Origin: Kordiimonas sp. SCSIO 12603
Lineage (GTDB): Bacteria; Pseudomonadota; Alphaproteobacteria; Sphingomonadales; Kordiimonadaceae
Assembly (NCBI RefSeq): GCF_024398035.1
Contig: NZ_CP073748.1
Coordinates: 972,001 to 1,036,000, forward strand
Direction: 5' to 3'
DNA: 64,000 nt
Within the stretch, counting starts at the first letter, position 1. Every line of letters begins with the position of its first letter. Positions 49,004 to 58,093 of the stretch are shown one piece after another. Made by a program: the position numbers and the translations under genes. A model generated the notes under the pieces. It was not told where the DNA came from and did no database searches. It was given only the letters and a program-made list of their open reading frames with translations.

Positions 49004-49867
49004 ATGAAAAAGATTTTAGTGGCTGCTGCGGCTTATGCAGCAGTATCAATGGCGGTTCCCGCCCAAGCTTCAGATTTTAACTCAGTTCAAACGGATCAAT
49101 TTGTTGCTGATTTTGCACCTACCGAAGGTAAGAAATATGGCGTGTTGGTACTTGGTGGTTCAGAGGGCGGTAAACCAAAAGATTTGGCTACTAAAATTTC
49201 AGATATGGGATATCCGGTTCTGTCTTTAGCCTACTTTAAGGAAGAAGGCCTGCCACAGGAACTGAACGAAATCCCTCTTGAATATTTTGATGCACCGAAA
49301 GATTGGTTGCAGGCTCGCGCTGATACAAAAGATGATGGTGTGATTATTGTAGGTTGGTCGAAAGGCGCAGAACTTTCCCTTCTTCTTGCCTCGCGTGATC
49401 CTTCTTATAAAGGTGTAATGGCAATTGCCCCAAGCAGCGTTGTGTGGGCTGGTATCCTTAAGGATTGGACGAAAATACCATCGTCCAGCTGGACTGTGGG
49501 TGGAGAGCCAATGGCTCATGTGCCATTTGCACAGGGTGTTCAGATAAACTCCCTTGTTGATCTGTATGAGGCTTCTTTAAAGCAGGAAACCTTTGCAGAA
49601 AAAGCAGTGATCCCCGCAGAAAATATAAGAGGTTCCGTTCTTCTGATGTCTGGCGGTATGGATGAAATCTGGCCAGCGGGTATGATGGCGGATGATGTTT
49701 GCAAGCGTATGGAAGCTGCAGGGGGTAGTTGCTCCCACGCACATTATCCAGATGCTGGGCACCTTCTAAACCCGGATTATCCTATTGGCGGCACTGATGA
49801 GGGTAATAAAAAAGCGGGTGTGGATAGCACTGCCAAGATGAAAGCTTTTCTGAAGAAATTGAATTAA
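49004..49867 (+). CDS. Exported BAAT/acyl-CoA thioesterase-type alpha/beta hydrolase
   Basis: 287 residues. The signal peptide is MKKILVAAAAYAAVSMAVPAQA. The rest resembles the C-terminal domain of bile-acid-CoA amino acid N-acyltransferases and acyl-CoA thioesterases: VLVLGGSEGG, GYPVLSLAYF, VGWSKGAEL (nucleophile serine), SGGMDEIWPAG and DAGHLLNPDYPIGG. The family usually acts on acyl esters; the exported form may cleave extracellular esters. GCGAGGA precedes the ATG. A bidirectional terminator follows. Confidence 0.82.
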   Translation: MKKILVAAAAYAAVSMAVPAQASDFNSVQTDQFVADFAPTEGKKYGVLVLGGSEGGKPKDLATKISDMGYPVLSLAYFKEEGLPQELNEIPLEYFDAPKDWLQARADTKDDGVIIVGWSKGAELSLLLASRDPSYKGVMAIAPSSVVWAGILKDWTKIPSSSWTVGGEPMAHVPFAQGVQINSLVDLYEASLKQETFAEKAVIPAENIRGSVLLMSGGMDEIWPAGMMADDVCKRMEAAGGSCSHAHYPDAGHLLNPDYPIGGTDEGNKKAGVDSTAKMKAFLKKLN

Positions 49868-49872
49868 TAAAG

Positions 49873-49900
49873 AAAGGGCGCTTTCTATAGCGCCCTTTTT
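49873..49900. terminator. Bidirectional intrinsic terminator
   Basis: AAAGGGCGCT (49873-49882) and AGCGCCCTTT (49889-49898) form a 10-bp stem with a 6-base loop and T-runs on both strands, between convergent genes. Confidence 0.88.
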
Positions 49901-49905
49901 AAAAT

Positions 49906-51351
49906 CTATTCGGTTTCAGACAGCCGTTTGATAGTAGCTTCAATGCGCTTCATCTGTTCAGCGCCGGGGTTATGCTCAGTTGCTTTTCGGTAAAACTCAA
50001 TGGCATGTGCTTTATCACCAGAACGTTCGTAAGCATCAGCGAGGCTATCGTAAGTGTTCCAGGAATTTGGAAAGTCCTCAATGTTTACTGCGAATAGCTT
50101 GATAGCACTTTCAAAATCTCTTTTACGCATCAACATATAGCCTACATCATTGATAATAGCTTCCATGTTGATATCTGAATTATCAGCCTTCAACTTCATG
50201 TAACGTGCGATAGCATCATCAAAATCATAAGCTAAAAAGCTGTTTGTGACTTGTTCGTGGATAAGTTTGTTTTTGTCATACAGTTTCTCATCCACAAGGC
50301 TTGCAACATGGTTGATGACCGTGTTGTGGATAATCTGATATTCAAACCCATTGCTTAGATAGATGATGGTGAGATCTTCTGTTGGGAATTTCCTGAAGCT
50401 GGAAACACCACCCCCCGTGAAACCGATGCTATCCACGCCTGCAAGAGGATAATAATCCCAGCCGTGCATGAAACGGCGATCTGAGTTGCTGTAATGGAAC
50501 TGCTGCCACATCTGCTGCTTGGTGCTGTTTTTCAGAAGTTCGCCTTTATCAAGGCGATTGTTCCATTTTATGAACTCATTAAGACTGATATTGAGCCCGT
50601 TCGAGCTGTGTGCAACGGGGCCAGCATTGAAATCAAGCCGTTCATAGGTTTTAGACATCCGGTTAAAGTTATATTTCACAATCCGGTTTGGAATAACCTC
50701 GAAAGCATTGGAGTTAAAAAGAGCCGATTTGGTATTTTCAAGTTGGCGTGACAGGACAAAATCTTCAAAGCTTTGCCCAGAAAGCTTGGCGATAATCCGG
50801 CTTAAAAGCCAGAAATTGGTTTGATTATAACGGTATCTTGCGCCTGTTTCGAACTGCATATCATCTTCCGCAAGGCGCTCTATGATTTCCGCTTCAGTTA
50901 AATCTTTGAAGGCTAATCGGTGTTCCAGAATATCTGGCAGGCCTGAGGAATAGCTGAGCAAGTGCTTTACCTGTACCTTTTTCCAATTCGCCGGGAAGTT
51001 CGGGAAAAGGGTGTGGACATAAGTTTCCACAGAAAGCTTGCCTTCCTCAATAAGCTGGAAAACAGCGACTGATGTTAAAAGTTTGGTGGATGAATGTACC
51101 CAGAACATCTGATTTTTCGATAAAGGTACACGGTGCTCCAGGTTCGCATAGCCATAATATCCTTCGTGGATAGTCTTACCATCTTTGATAACAGCAAGGG
51201 CAATACCGGGAATGCCGTGGACCGCCATGACTTCGCGGATGTAGCTATCAATTTTCTCTTGGGTAGGGCTCTCGGTTGTCGCTCTGGTTTTCAGCGGTAC
51301 TGCGATAAACACTGCACACAGCAGTGCCATAGATAAGAATAGTCTGCACAT
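49906..51351 (-). CDS. Exported serine hydrolase (class C family) with C-terminal TPRs
   Basis: 481 residues. A signal peptide (about 1-24) leads a beta-lactamase-fold domain with SxxK motif S87-S-T-K90, YNQTNFWLL as the Y-x-N region and a GGGVSSFRKFP segment near 310-320. From about 395 to 470 a pair of TPR-like units ends in DSLADAYERSGDKAHAIEFY. The TPRs may bind a partner. The tail closely resembles the partial protein at 1-144. It acts in the periplasm on an unknown ester or peptide. Confidence 0.83.
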   Translation of the reverse strand: MCRLFLSMALLCAVFIAVPLKTRATTESPTQEKIDSYIREVMAVHGIPGIALAVIKDGKTIHEGYYGYANLEHRVPLSKNQMFWVHSSTKLLTSVAVFQLIEEGKLSVETYVHTLFPNFPANWKKVQVKHLLSYSSGLPDILEHRLAFKDLTEAEIIERLAEDDMQFETGARYRYNQTNFWLLSRIIAKLSGQSFEDFVLSRQLENTKSALFNSNAFEVIPNRIVKYNFNRMSKTYERLDFNAGPVAHSSNGLNISLNEFIKWNNRLDKGELLKNSTKQQMWQQFHYSNSDRRFMHGWDYYPLAGVDSIGFTGGGVSSFRKFPTEDLTIIYLSNGFEYQIIHNTVINHVASLVDEKLYDKNKLIHEQVTNSFLAYDFDDAIARYMKLKADNSDINMEAIINDVGYMLMRKRDFESAIKLFAVNIEDFPNSWNTYDSLADAYERSGDKAHAIEFYRKATEHNPGAEQMKRIEATIKRLSETE

Positions 51352-51551
51352 TGTGCATATCCTCTCTGTCTAGAGTTCACATTATATGTGGTGCCGCATG
51401 TATATTTTTATACTTATGAGAGAATATTTAGATGTTGTGAACTCAGATTCAATTAAACCTAAGTTTATTAATTCTCTTCATTGGCTGTAAAGGAAGATGG
51501 CTTTATACTCTACCCATCAATCACTAAATAACGCGCCTTGAAGGGACGAAC

Positions 51552-52760
51552 GTGAACTATGAAAAAACGTATGAAATAGAAGATATCAATTTGGCCCCCA
51601 GTGGCCGCAAGCGCATTGAATGGGCGCGGGCAAACATGCCTATCACACATTCAATCGGTGAAAGGTTTGAGCGTGAAAAACCTTTTCAAGGCAAAGCCAT
51701 TTCTATTTGCCTGCATCTAGAAGCCAAGACCGGGGTTTGGCTTGAAGCACTCCGCAAGGGCGGTGCAGACATCGCAATTACTGGCAGCCCGGGCACCACA
51801 CAGGATGATACCGCCGCAGCCCTTGTCGCTGATATGGGCATATCTGTTTTTACTCGTAAAAATGAAAGCTTTGAGGAACATCTATCCTACTATGAGCGTG
51901 TGTTGGAATTTACTCCTGATTTGATCGCCGATAATGGTGGGGACCTACATCATCTGATCTACCAACACTCTGAGTTTTCTCACCTACAAACCAGCCTTAT
52001 TGGAGCGACAGAGGAAACCACGACTGGCGCTAACCGTATTCGTAGAGAGGAACTGACAGGCAATTTTCCAACCTTTGTAATCAATGATACACAAGCAAAG
52101 CGGATTGTTGAAAACCGCTTTGGTGTAGGCTCCAGTGTGATGGACGGTATTATGCGGGCCACCAATATTATGCTGCACGGGAAACGGGCTGTAGTCATTG
52201 GGTATGGTTATTGTGGCTCTGGCGTAGCGCAGCGTCTCAGGGGCTTGGGTGCACATGTTGTGGTAGTTGAGGCGAACCCGCTCACACGCCTTGAAGCACA
52301 CCTCGAAGGGTTCCAAACCGCCGATCTTACGAATGCGGTCTCGGTTGCTGACCTCGTGATTACCGTGACCGGTGAACGCGGTGTTTTAGGTGCTGAGCAT
52401 TTTGCAGTGATGCAAGATAAAACCATCATTGCCAATGCGGGTCATTTCGCCAGTGAAATAAGTGTTGATGCGTTAGCTGATATGTCTACTACCTCCTCTG
52501 AGGTGAGGGAGCATATAACGGCCTATAGTCTATGTAATGATAATACGCTTTATCTGCTGGCAGGCGGTAATCCCGTTAATCTGGCGGCAGGTGACGGCAA
52601 CCCGATCGAGATTATGGACCTTGGCCTCGCTCTACAGGCACTTAGCCTTGAACGCCTTGTGTTAGGCGCAGGAGATTATGAAAACACACCGCAGATAGTG
52701 CCAGAAGATATTGAACGCCTTGTTGCCGAAGGCGCTCTTAAATATTGGGCAGGTGTTTGA
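51552..52760 (+). CDS. Divergent S-adenosylhomocysteine hydrolase-fold protein
   Basis: 402 residues, the length of the short SAHH branch. The NAD-binding motif GYGYCGSGVAQRLRG and the signatures TEETTTG and NAGHFASEI place it in the SAHH family. Compared from memory with human SAHH, H55, E155, K183 and H298 are kept, but catalytic D131 is N128 and D190 is E187. Adenine contacts T57, E59 and H353 are E57, K59 and N350. It may use another nucleoside-like substrate or have lost activity. GTG start with AAGGG upstream. It precedes a small unknown gene and faces the tyrosinase. Named by fold only. Confidence 0.8.
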   Translation: MNYEKTYEIEDINLAPSGRKRIEWARANMPITHSIGERFEREKPFQGKAISICLHLEAKTGVWLEALRKGGADIAITGSPGTTQDDTAAALVADMGISVFTRKNESFEEHLSYYERVLEFTPDLIADNGGDLHHLIYQHSEFSHLQTSLIGATEETTTGANRIRREELTGNFPTFVINDTQAKRIVENRFGVGSSVMDGIMRATNIMLHGKRAVVIGYGYCGSGVAQRLRGLGAHVVVVEANPLTRLEAHLEGFQTADLTNAVSVADLVITVTGERGVLGAEHFAVMQDKTIIANAGHFASEISVDALADMSTTSSEVREHITAYSLCNDNTLYLLAGGNPVNLAAGDGNPIEIMDLGLALQALSLERLVLGAGDYENTPQIVPEDIERLVAEGALKYWAGV

Positions 52761-52798
52761 TCTTTAGATGAAAAATTAGATCAGTTATGTAGTGTATG

Positions 52799-52829
52799 AA
52801 ACAAGGTAGGTTGGTTTTCTGCCTTGTTT
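52799..52829 (+). terminator. Weak hairpin after the SAHH-like gene
   Basis: AAACAAGGTAG (52799-52809) pairs with CTGCCTTGTTT (52819-52829) through one G-T wobble. No T-run follows, so termination is uncertain. Confidence 0.35.
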
Positions 52830-53034
52830 GCTCCATTACTTTTTACCTCATATGAGTGAGTGGAGTTTCAAATTGACTATGCTACTTTTTTGAAGACAGG
52901 GCTGAAATTCCATAGATCGGGAACGAAACAGGATATTATCTTTTTTATGATGACGGCAGTAACGTTATTTTGCCCGGCGTGTGCAAGGTGCTCGATACTA
53001 TGATATATTTCTCAATGTATGATAGGAGCAATGT

Positions 53035-53403
53035 ATGCGGGTTTTAATATCTATGCCTTGTGGAGTAGGTGAAAAAGGGCAGGTCTTACATTTTAAAGGC
53101 ATCGCCCCTTTAAAGGATAGCGTACGGTTCTGTTTCTTTATTGAAATGCCAGATGGTAAACGGATGAATGTAGGGGAGTTGGCATCATATGGGTTCGGGG
53201 AAAGCCTACATGATGTTTATGAAGTAGGCGTACCAAACAATAGAGCGTCGGCTCCTAAATATGATGCATTCTTGGAAATCCCCAATGATATTATCCCAAT
53301 CATTCAAACCCATAATATTCGAGAACTATATTGTGAGCTAGAAGTAGTGAATGCTACAGATGCAGCATTCACATATGATGAGTTGGAGTTAATACCCGCT
53401 TAG
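53035..53403 (+). CDS. Small conserved-looking protein of unknown function
   Basis: 122 residues, acidic, beta-rich by pattern, no signal peptide or membrane helix. ATG 53035 has AGGAG six bases upstream. It contains FCFFIEMPDGKRMNVGELA and a C-terminal ELYCELEVVNATDAAFTYDELEL strand pair. It overlaps the tyrosinase stop by 4 bases on the opposite strand. I recognise no family; a link to the tyrosinase or SAHH-like protein is only positional. Confidence 0.6.
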   Translation: MRVLISMPCGVGEKGQVLHFKGIAPLKDSVRFCFFIEMPDGKRMNVGELASYGFGESLHDVYEVGVPNNRASAPKYDAFLEIPNDIIPIIQTHNIRELYCELEVVNATDAAFTYDELELIPA

Positions 53404-54668
53404 CGGTGTGTTACAATTGATATGCCCTTGTACGGCAAGTCTGCAACTGGAACGGGTCGGTTGTCTTGATCTGTTACCGTAATCGTCAGTACGATCATAT
53501 CTTGCCCATTGTCTAAATAATCCTTCAAGGGGTTCGTAATATCTTGGTAGGAATCGAATGGGGTAAGATGATGTTTTGCCCTTTTATCATAAGGATTTGG
53601 TTCTGGAACGGAACAGTGGCCTGGCGCACCCGGACATTGGCCATGGCCTAATATCACGAATCTTGCTGCACCCGTAAAGTCAGCCACTGTATCCGTTTCT
53701 CCAATCGCGATATTGATAATCAGTGTTTCTTCCGCTTTTTGCAGGCCTTGAATTTCAAGAAAAGCATGCTTGAAGCTACGATCTGAAACGGGAATTCTAA
53801 GATACCCAGTATTAGCGTTCGCAGATGGAGTGATAGCTGCTTCATCTCCATCTGTTTCAGGGGTGAATTCGCTATCAGCATATGTGTAACCAAAATATGC
53901 CGTATCCATAGTGTCCTGGCCTTTATAAGGAAAGGGGGCGCATACCCAGTTGAGGACAGAAGTTGGTACAGTGCTGTTGCCGTTATGGCGCTGCCATTCA
54001 AACCATTGGCGGTCTACATTGCAGTGGTGACACCAGAAAATCGGATCATAAGCAGAAAGAGGTACACGCCCCATATCGCCGCCTACCCAGACATGTAAAC
54101 CATTATGGGGTTGTTCGAGTGCGGGGTGGAAACGATCATAAGTTTGTTGCCTTAGTGCAAGTTCATACTGGTTTCTAAGATTAGAAAGTTCATCGTTAGG
54201 GTGTGGGTTCCGGGTGGTTTGAGTGTTAGTCACTTGTGAGTAAGCAGAGAGAAGTGGATTGGGTTTGGTTTCGCCGGTATCTAGGTCTGTATATGTTTCA
54301 TCGGTGAATGCGTCTGGAATGCCGATCAAATGGGCATCTTCTGCTGACCAATCCCAATAGGGTAGCATAACAGTTGGAACAATATCCTGCAGCCTCTGCT
54401 CATATTCATATAAATATGCACGGTGCCATGTAGGGAAATTGGCATTACCATGTTGGCAGTAAACTGGAGTTGGGTATCCGTGAACACCTGCTATCCACTG
54501 ATAACCCCGTTCATCGTTATTACCGCCCTCTTCGGAAATTTTATATAACCCCTCAATAGCTTTTCTAAAGTCATTCAATTCTCTAGCTGACAAATGCAGG
54601 ATGTTTTTGCGCATTCTTACGCCACCTAAAGAAGCTCGAATAGATGTGGCATTTACTGTTTCAGTCAT
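53400..54668 (-). CDS. Tyrosinase/polyphenol oxidase-type dicopper enzyme
   Basis: 422 residues. CuA ligands are H63, H73 and H82 (C71-Q-H73 may form the Cys-His thioether seen in catechol oxidases). CuB ligands are H188, H192 and H214 or H215 in FWCHHCNVDRQW. A C-terminal beta domain (about 270-422) with CPGAPGHC may cover the active site, as in plant and fungal enzymes. There is no signal peptide. It oxidises phenols or catechols to quinones; melanin is one possible product. AGGG precedes the ATG. It is 12 bases downstream of a Cys/His-rich membrane protein. Confidence 0.9.
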   Translation of the reverse strand: MTETVNATSIRASLGGVRMRKNILHLSARELNDFRKAIEGLYKISEEGGNNDERGYQWIAGVHGYPTPVYCQHGNANFPTWHRAYLYEYEQRLQDIVPTVMLPYWDWSAEDAHLIGIPDAFTDETYTDLDTGETKPNPLLSAYSQVTNTQTTRNPHPNDELSNLRNQYELALRQQTYDRFHPALEQPHNGLHVWVGGDMGRVPLSAYDPIFWCHHCNVDRQWFEWQRHNGNSTVPTSVLNWVCAPFPYKGQDTMDTAYFGYTYADSEFTPETDGDEAAITPSANANTGYLRIPVSDRSFKHAFLEIQGLQKAEETLIINIAIGETDTVADFTGAARFVILGHGQCPGAPGHCSVPEPNPYDKRAKHHLTPFDSYQDITNPLKDYLDNGQDMIVLTITVTDQDNRPVPVADLPYKGISIVTHR

Positions 54669-54680
54669 AATAAACCCTTA

Positions 54681-55142
54681 TTAAATTTGAGCATTCAACC
54701 AACGTTTACTTTGGTCAATGATGGTTACACTCAACAAATAGCCAGCAGAGGTGCCAATACCCATGCCAGCAATCATCGCAGCGTTAAGAACAACGCTGTT
54801 AAAAACTGTCTCTTCCATGAAATGAAAACTTGCCAGATCGCCAGCTAGCATCATGCCTGCAAACATCGTAATAGCGCCGATCGTGTGAATGGTAATGATC
54901 TGTAGCCGATTAAAGTGGTGTTTAAGGCAGAGGCCTGCTTTGAGGCAGGCAGGTATGCAGAATAGCAGCATGCCGATTGTCATGCCGCTAAACAGAATAA
55001 GTGAAATTGCCCCTGAATGCAGAGCGTGGTGGTTTATAGGAAACAGTAGATCACCAAGGATCATGCCTGCACCACCAAATGATATTGCTCGTAAGCCGCA
55101 ATTACAGGAAAGAGATGTAGCTTCTTCTAGTGTTAGAGACAT
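54681..55142 (-). CDS. Cys/His-rich four-helix membrane protein upstream of tyrosinase
   Basis: 153 residues with helices near 18-34, 43-66, 82-104 and 117-141. It has five cysteines (13, 15, 62, 66, 72) and seven histidines (38, 39, 42, 75, 76, 86, 107), many next to membrane faces, with several methionines. It is probably in one operon with the tyrosinase (12-base gap). Copper handling or membrane tethering of the enzyme is an inference from position and composition. I recognise no family. The ribosome site is weak. Confidence 0.6.
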   Translation of the reverse strand: MSLTLEEATSLSCNCGLRAISFGGAGMILGDLLFPINHHALHSGAISLILFSGMTIGMLLFCIPACLKAGLCLKHHFNRLQIITIHTIGAITMFAGMMLAGDLASFHFMEETVFNSVVLNAAMIAGMGIGTSAGYLLSVTIIDQSKRWLNAQI

Positions 55143-55383
55143 ATATCACCAGTCTTTGAGTGGAAGGATATACTTAAAACTACCTTTTAAATATATCTTG
55201 CTCTTTATAGGTGTGTCCGTGATCAGGATCATGATGTGGATAATAAATTGCCAACACAGGTTTTCTTTCAGCCTTAGGCAGGGATAGGCGATGAATGCCT
55301 GAAGGTGTTGGTAGGTGCGTTAACACTTGCCTGTGCCCTTAAAAGCTATAGTGTCATCTATTCAATAAATCTGTGAGGCAAGT

Positions 55384-56736
55384 ATGAGCAAATGGTGGAA
55401 AATCCCTGTAGGTGTTGCAGGCGTGCTGGCGGTGGCTTCATATGCTTCGGGTATCACACCAGCATATGTTTCAAATGCGCCAGCCATGGTAACCGGTATG
55501 GGAGCGATGGTTGCCTGCTCTGCGAAATATGTTTCCGGCATTGGCGCTGAGCAGAACTTGAGCGATCTGGGCAGTTACTCTCCGCTACTGGCTGAACTTG
55601 ATATTACTTATGATGACAGTGAAAAACGTGTAAGTGCGGAGTTCTTGGGCCTTGATATAACATCGGCTTCTTACCGAGAGGGTTTGGGTTGCGCGCTGGA
55701 TATTGGTGATACATCGGCTCTTGATCGATTAACGATCCCAAATTTTGAGAATGAACCAAATGCTCTGTGGCCTATGGGGAATAAGGCGCTTGCGCCCGAT
55801 GCGGAAGTGCAAGCTATCCTCGAAAACCTGATCGTAAAAGATAATGCGGCTGGCCTTCAGACGCGAGCGTATCTTGTGGTGAAAGACGGGCAGGTTATTG
55901 CAGAAACTTATGCTGAAGGCTTCGACGCAAAAAGTAAGCTTTTTGGCTGGTCTATGACCAAAAGCATGAATGCCATTATGGTTGGCAATATGGAAATGCG
56001 TGGCCTTATTGATCCAGCTCATAAGCCTGTGTTTGGAAATTGGGCAGATGATGAGCGTAAAGAGATTTCTCTCGATGATATGCTCCATATGGCCTCTGGT
56101 CTTGATCTCGCGGAAACCTACCAGCCAGGTGAAACTGTAACCCGCTTGTTGTTCACAGAAAACAGCGGTTCGGCTCTTGGGCTTGATGTACCGCTGGTTG
56201 CCGAACCGGGCACGCACTACCAGTATTCGTCAGGTACATCGAATCTGCTTTCACGCCTTGTATTTGAAAAGAATGGCGGTGCGCAGGCGAACCTTGATTA
56301 TCTCTACGGCACGTTCCTGAAACCAATGGGAATGCGGGATACGCTTTTTGAAACAGACCCGCAGGGTGTTTTGATGGGTGGTTCTTTCATGCTTTCAAGC
56401 GCCAGAGATTGGGCGCGTGTAGGGCAGTTAATGCTGAACGGTGGTGAACTTAATGGCCACCGTATTGTGACAGAAGCCTGGGTGAAGCGTGCGCTAACAC
56501 CAAACCACACCGAAAACAACAAGGGCTACGGCTATCAGTTCTGGTTGAATTATGGGAATGAGGAAGCGCGGTGGCCTGATCTACCAGCTGATACGTATGC
56601 TATGCTCGGTAGCCGTGATCAGATGGTGATGATGTTCCCGAGTGAGAATACTATTATCGTGCGTCTTGGATGGAATGCGGATAATGCCTACCCGAAAAAT
56701 GAGCAGATGCGCCAGATACTGGATGCAATATCCTAA
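55384..56736 (+). CDS. Exported NylB-like serine hydrolase (class C family)
   Basis: 450 residues. An N-terminal membrane or signal segment (5-24) precedes a beta-lactamase-fold domain. SxxK is S190-M-T-K193, the second motif is QYSSGTSNLL, and GYGYQFWLNYG matches 6-aminohexanoate-dimer hydrolase relatives. HMASGLDL is a further landmark. It probably cleaves amides or esters outside the cytoplasm. GAGG lies upstream of ATG. A bidirectional terminator follows. Confidence 0.84.
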   Translation: MSKWWKIPVGVAGVLAVASYASGITPAYVSNAPAMVTGMGAMVACSAKYVSGIGAEQNLSDLGSYSPLLAELDITYDDSEKRVSAEFLGLDITSASYREGLGCALDIGDTSALDRLTIPNFENEPNALWPMGNKALAPDAEVQAILENLIVKDNAAGLQTRAYLVVKDGQVIAETYAEGFDAKSKLFGWSMTKSMNAIMVGNMEMRGLIDPAHKPVFGNWADDERKEISLDDMLHMASGLDLAETYQPGETVTRLLFTENSGSALGLDVPLVAEPGTHYQYSSGTSNLLSRLVFEKNGGAQANLDYLYGTFLKPMGMRDTLFETDPQGVLMGGSFMLSSARDWARVGQLMLNGGELNGHRIVTEAWVKRALTPNHTENNKGYGYQFWLNYGNEEARWPDLPADTYAMLGSRDQMVMMFPSENTIIVRLGWNADNAYPKNEQMRQILDAIS

Positions 56737-56744
56737 AAGGAAGA

Positions 56745-56776
56745 AAGGGCAAACCAAATTGGTTTGCCCTTATTTT
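56745..56776. terminator. Bidirectional intrinsic terminator
   Basis: AAGGGCAAACC (56745-56755) and GGTTTGCCCTT (56761-56771) form an 11-bp stem with a 5-base loop, then ATTTTT. It lies between the convergent hydrolase and lipoprotein genes. Confidence 0.87.
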
Positions 56777-56780
56777 TATC

Positions 56781-57848
56781 TTAATCGGAAGCAGCTTCTT
56801 CCTGTCTGGCAGCGGCCAAGCGGTCACCAGCCGATAGTGGTTTGGTGGTGATATATTCCGCCATAATCTCTTTAGTATCTGCGATTGATTTCGCTTCAGT
56901 GATTTTACCGTCTTGAAGATCAGCAGCTACGCCAAGGATTGCCATGTACATTTCCTGAGGTTCACCAAGAATAGTAAGCGCAACGGTATCATTTTCAGCG
57001 AAAAGCTTATCCCATTCTGCTCGAACTGCTGTCCACAAGCCTTCGGTTTTTTCCCAATAATCTGTGCCCACATCAGTACGGAAATCACCAAATTTCTTGT
57101 AGGTGTTCAGGCCAATCTCGTGCACGAGAACCTCTGTGTTGTTACCATCAATAATAATCTTGGCATTATCTTGCTCGTGCACCCAGCCGTTTGGCGTAAT
57201 TGCGTGGCGGTTTACGGCAGAAATTGTGTGGTAATCATCGCGCTTGGTAGCGTCACGGCGCGGAAGTGGGCGCCAGCTTTTTGGCGATGTCCATGCGGGT
57301 GAACCGTTTGAGTGATCCCAAGCGGCAACAGCCGCATAACGCGGTGCATCATCAACCTGGTAAACAACCTGCGCCCATTTGCCCGCGCGTTCTGTTTCTG
57401 TCAGTTCGCGCTTTTCCCAGATGTTTGCGCCCGCATATTCCATGATGCTTGTAGGCTCAAAAATCCAGTCCTGTCGCCAGTGTTTGATTGGCATAACAGG
57501 CATTTTCTCACCGTCGCCCACAATCAGAATATGCTGAAGAGCGATATAAGTGCCTGTATCTTCGATCACACGCACCATTTCGTGGCCGCCGGAAAGCTTC
57601 GGCTTTTTGATTTCATATCCGTCTTTGAAAGAAACCGTCTCACGGAAATCGAAAGTCACTTTATAGTCACCAACCATTGCGAGAATGGCAGCTCTGTCTG
57701 CTTCAAAAGTTTGTGCAACTTTTGCTTCTGCGGCCGGTGCTGAAGATATAGCTACTGGCGCCGTATGGTTCGCGCATGCTGCAAGCCCAAACGCTGCAAG
57801 CGCAAATACCCCAGCACGTACCGGGCTGGAAAAACTAGAAAATGCCAT
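56781..57848 (-). CDS. DUF6607-like lipoprotein behind a Fur-type palindrome
   Basis: 355 residues from ATG 57848, which has GAGGGA upstream. A lipobox LAAFGLAAC-A shows a lipoprotein. The body has VTFDFRETVSFKDGYE, IKHWRQDWIFEP and PKSWRPLPRRD, which I recall as features of DUF6607. Genes of this group are often near TonB receptors, though none is here. The 23-base palindrome at 57868-57890 upstream suggests iron-dependent control. Function unknown; iron or haem handling is inference. Confidence 0.7.
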   Translation of the reverse strand: MAFSSFSSPVRAGVFALAAFGLAACANHTAPVAISSAPAAEAKVAQTFEADRAAILAMVGDYKVTFDFRETVSFKDGYEIKKPKLSGGHEMVRVIEDTGTYIALQHILIVGDGEKMPVMPIKHWRQDWIFEPTSIMEYAGANIWEKRELTETERAGKWAQVVYQVDDAPRYAAVAAWDHSNGSPAWTSPKSWRPLPRRDATKRDDYHTISAVNRHAITPNGWVHEQDNAKIIIDGNNTEVLVHEIGLNTYKKFGDFRTDVGTDYWEKTEGLWTAVRAEWDKLFAENDTVALTILGEPQEMYMAILGVAADLQDGKITEAKSIADTKEIMAEYITTKPLSAGDRLAAARQEEAASD

Positions 57849-57867
57849 GATGAATCCCTCTAGGCGA

Positions 57868-57890
57868 ATAATAATAATCATTATTATTAT
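57868..57890. promoter_or_regulatory. Fur-box-like palindrome
   Basis: ATAATAATAAT (57868-57878), a central C, and ATTATTATTAT (57880-57890) form a perfect 23-base palindrome. It resembles the classic Fur box (GATAATGATAATCATTATC). It lies 20 bases upstream of the lipoprotein ATG, where a repressor would block transcription. Confidence 0.6.
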
Positions 57891-58093
57891 CTCTTAAGTA
57901 AGAGAGTCAAGAATAATGCATATAAGAATCGTTTGCATTATTAGATGCTCTTATATGAATATGTTAGGAGGGCTAAAGAGTGTAATTAGTTGTGTAAGTA
58001 GCGGTGCTTTAGTAAGTTTCTAAAGATGTAAAAAAGGCTTATATTTTCAGGCCAATATCCAAGATGAATTTAGCATATCAGGGGGGAAGAAGT

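Noticed and set aside
55220-55231. TGATCAGGATCA palindrome between the Cys/His membrane gene and the NylB-like gene
   Set aside because: Short, single copy, and matches no known operator well enough to call.
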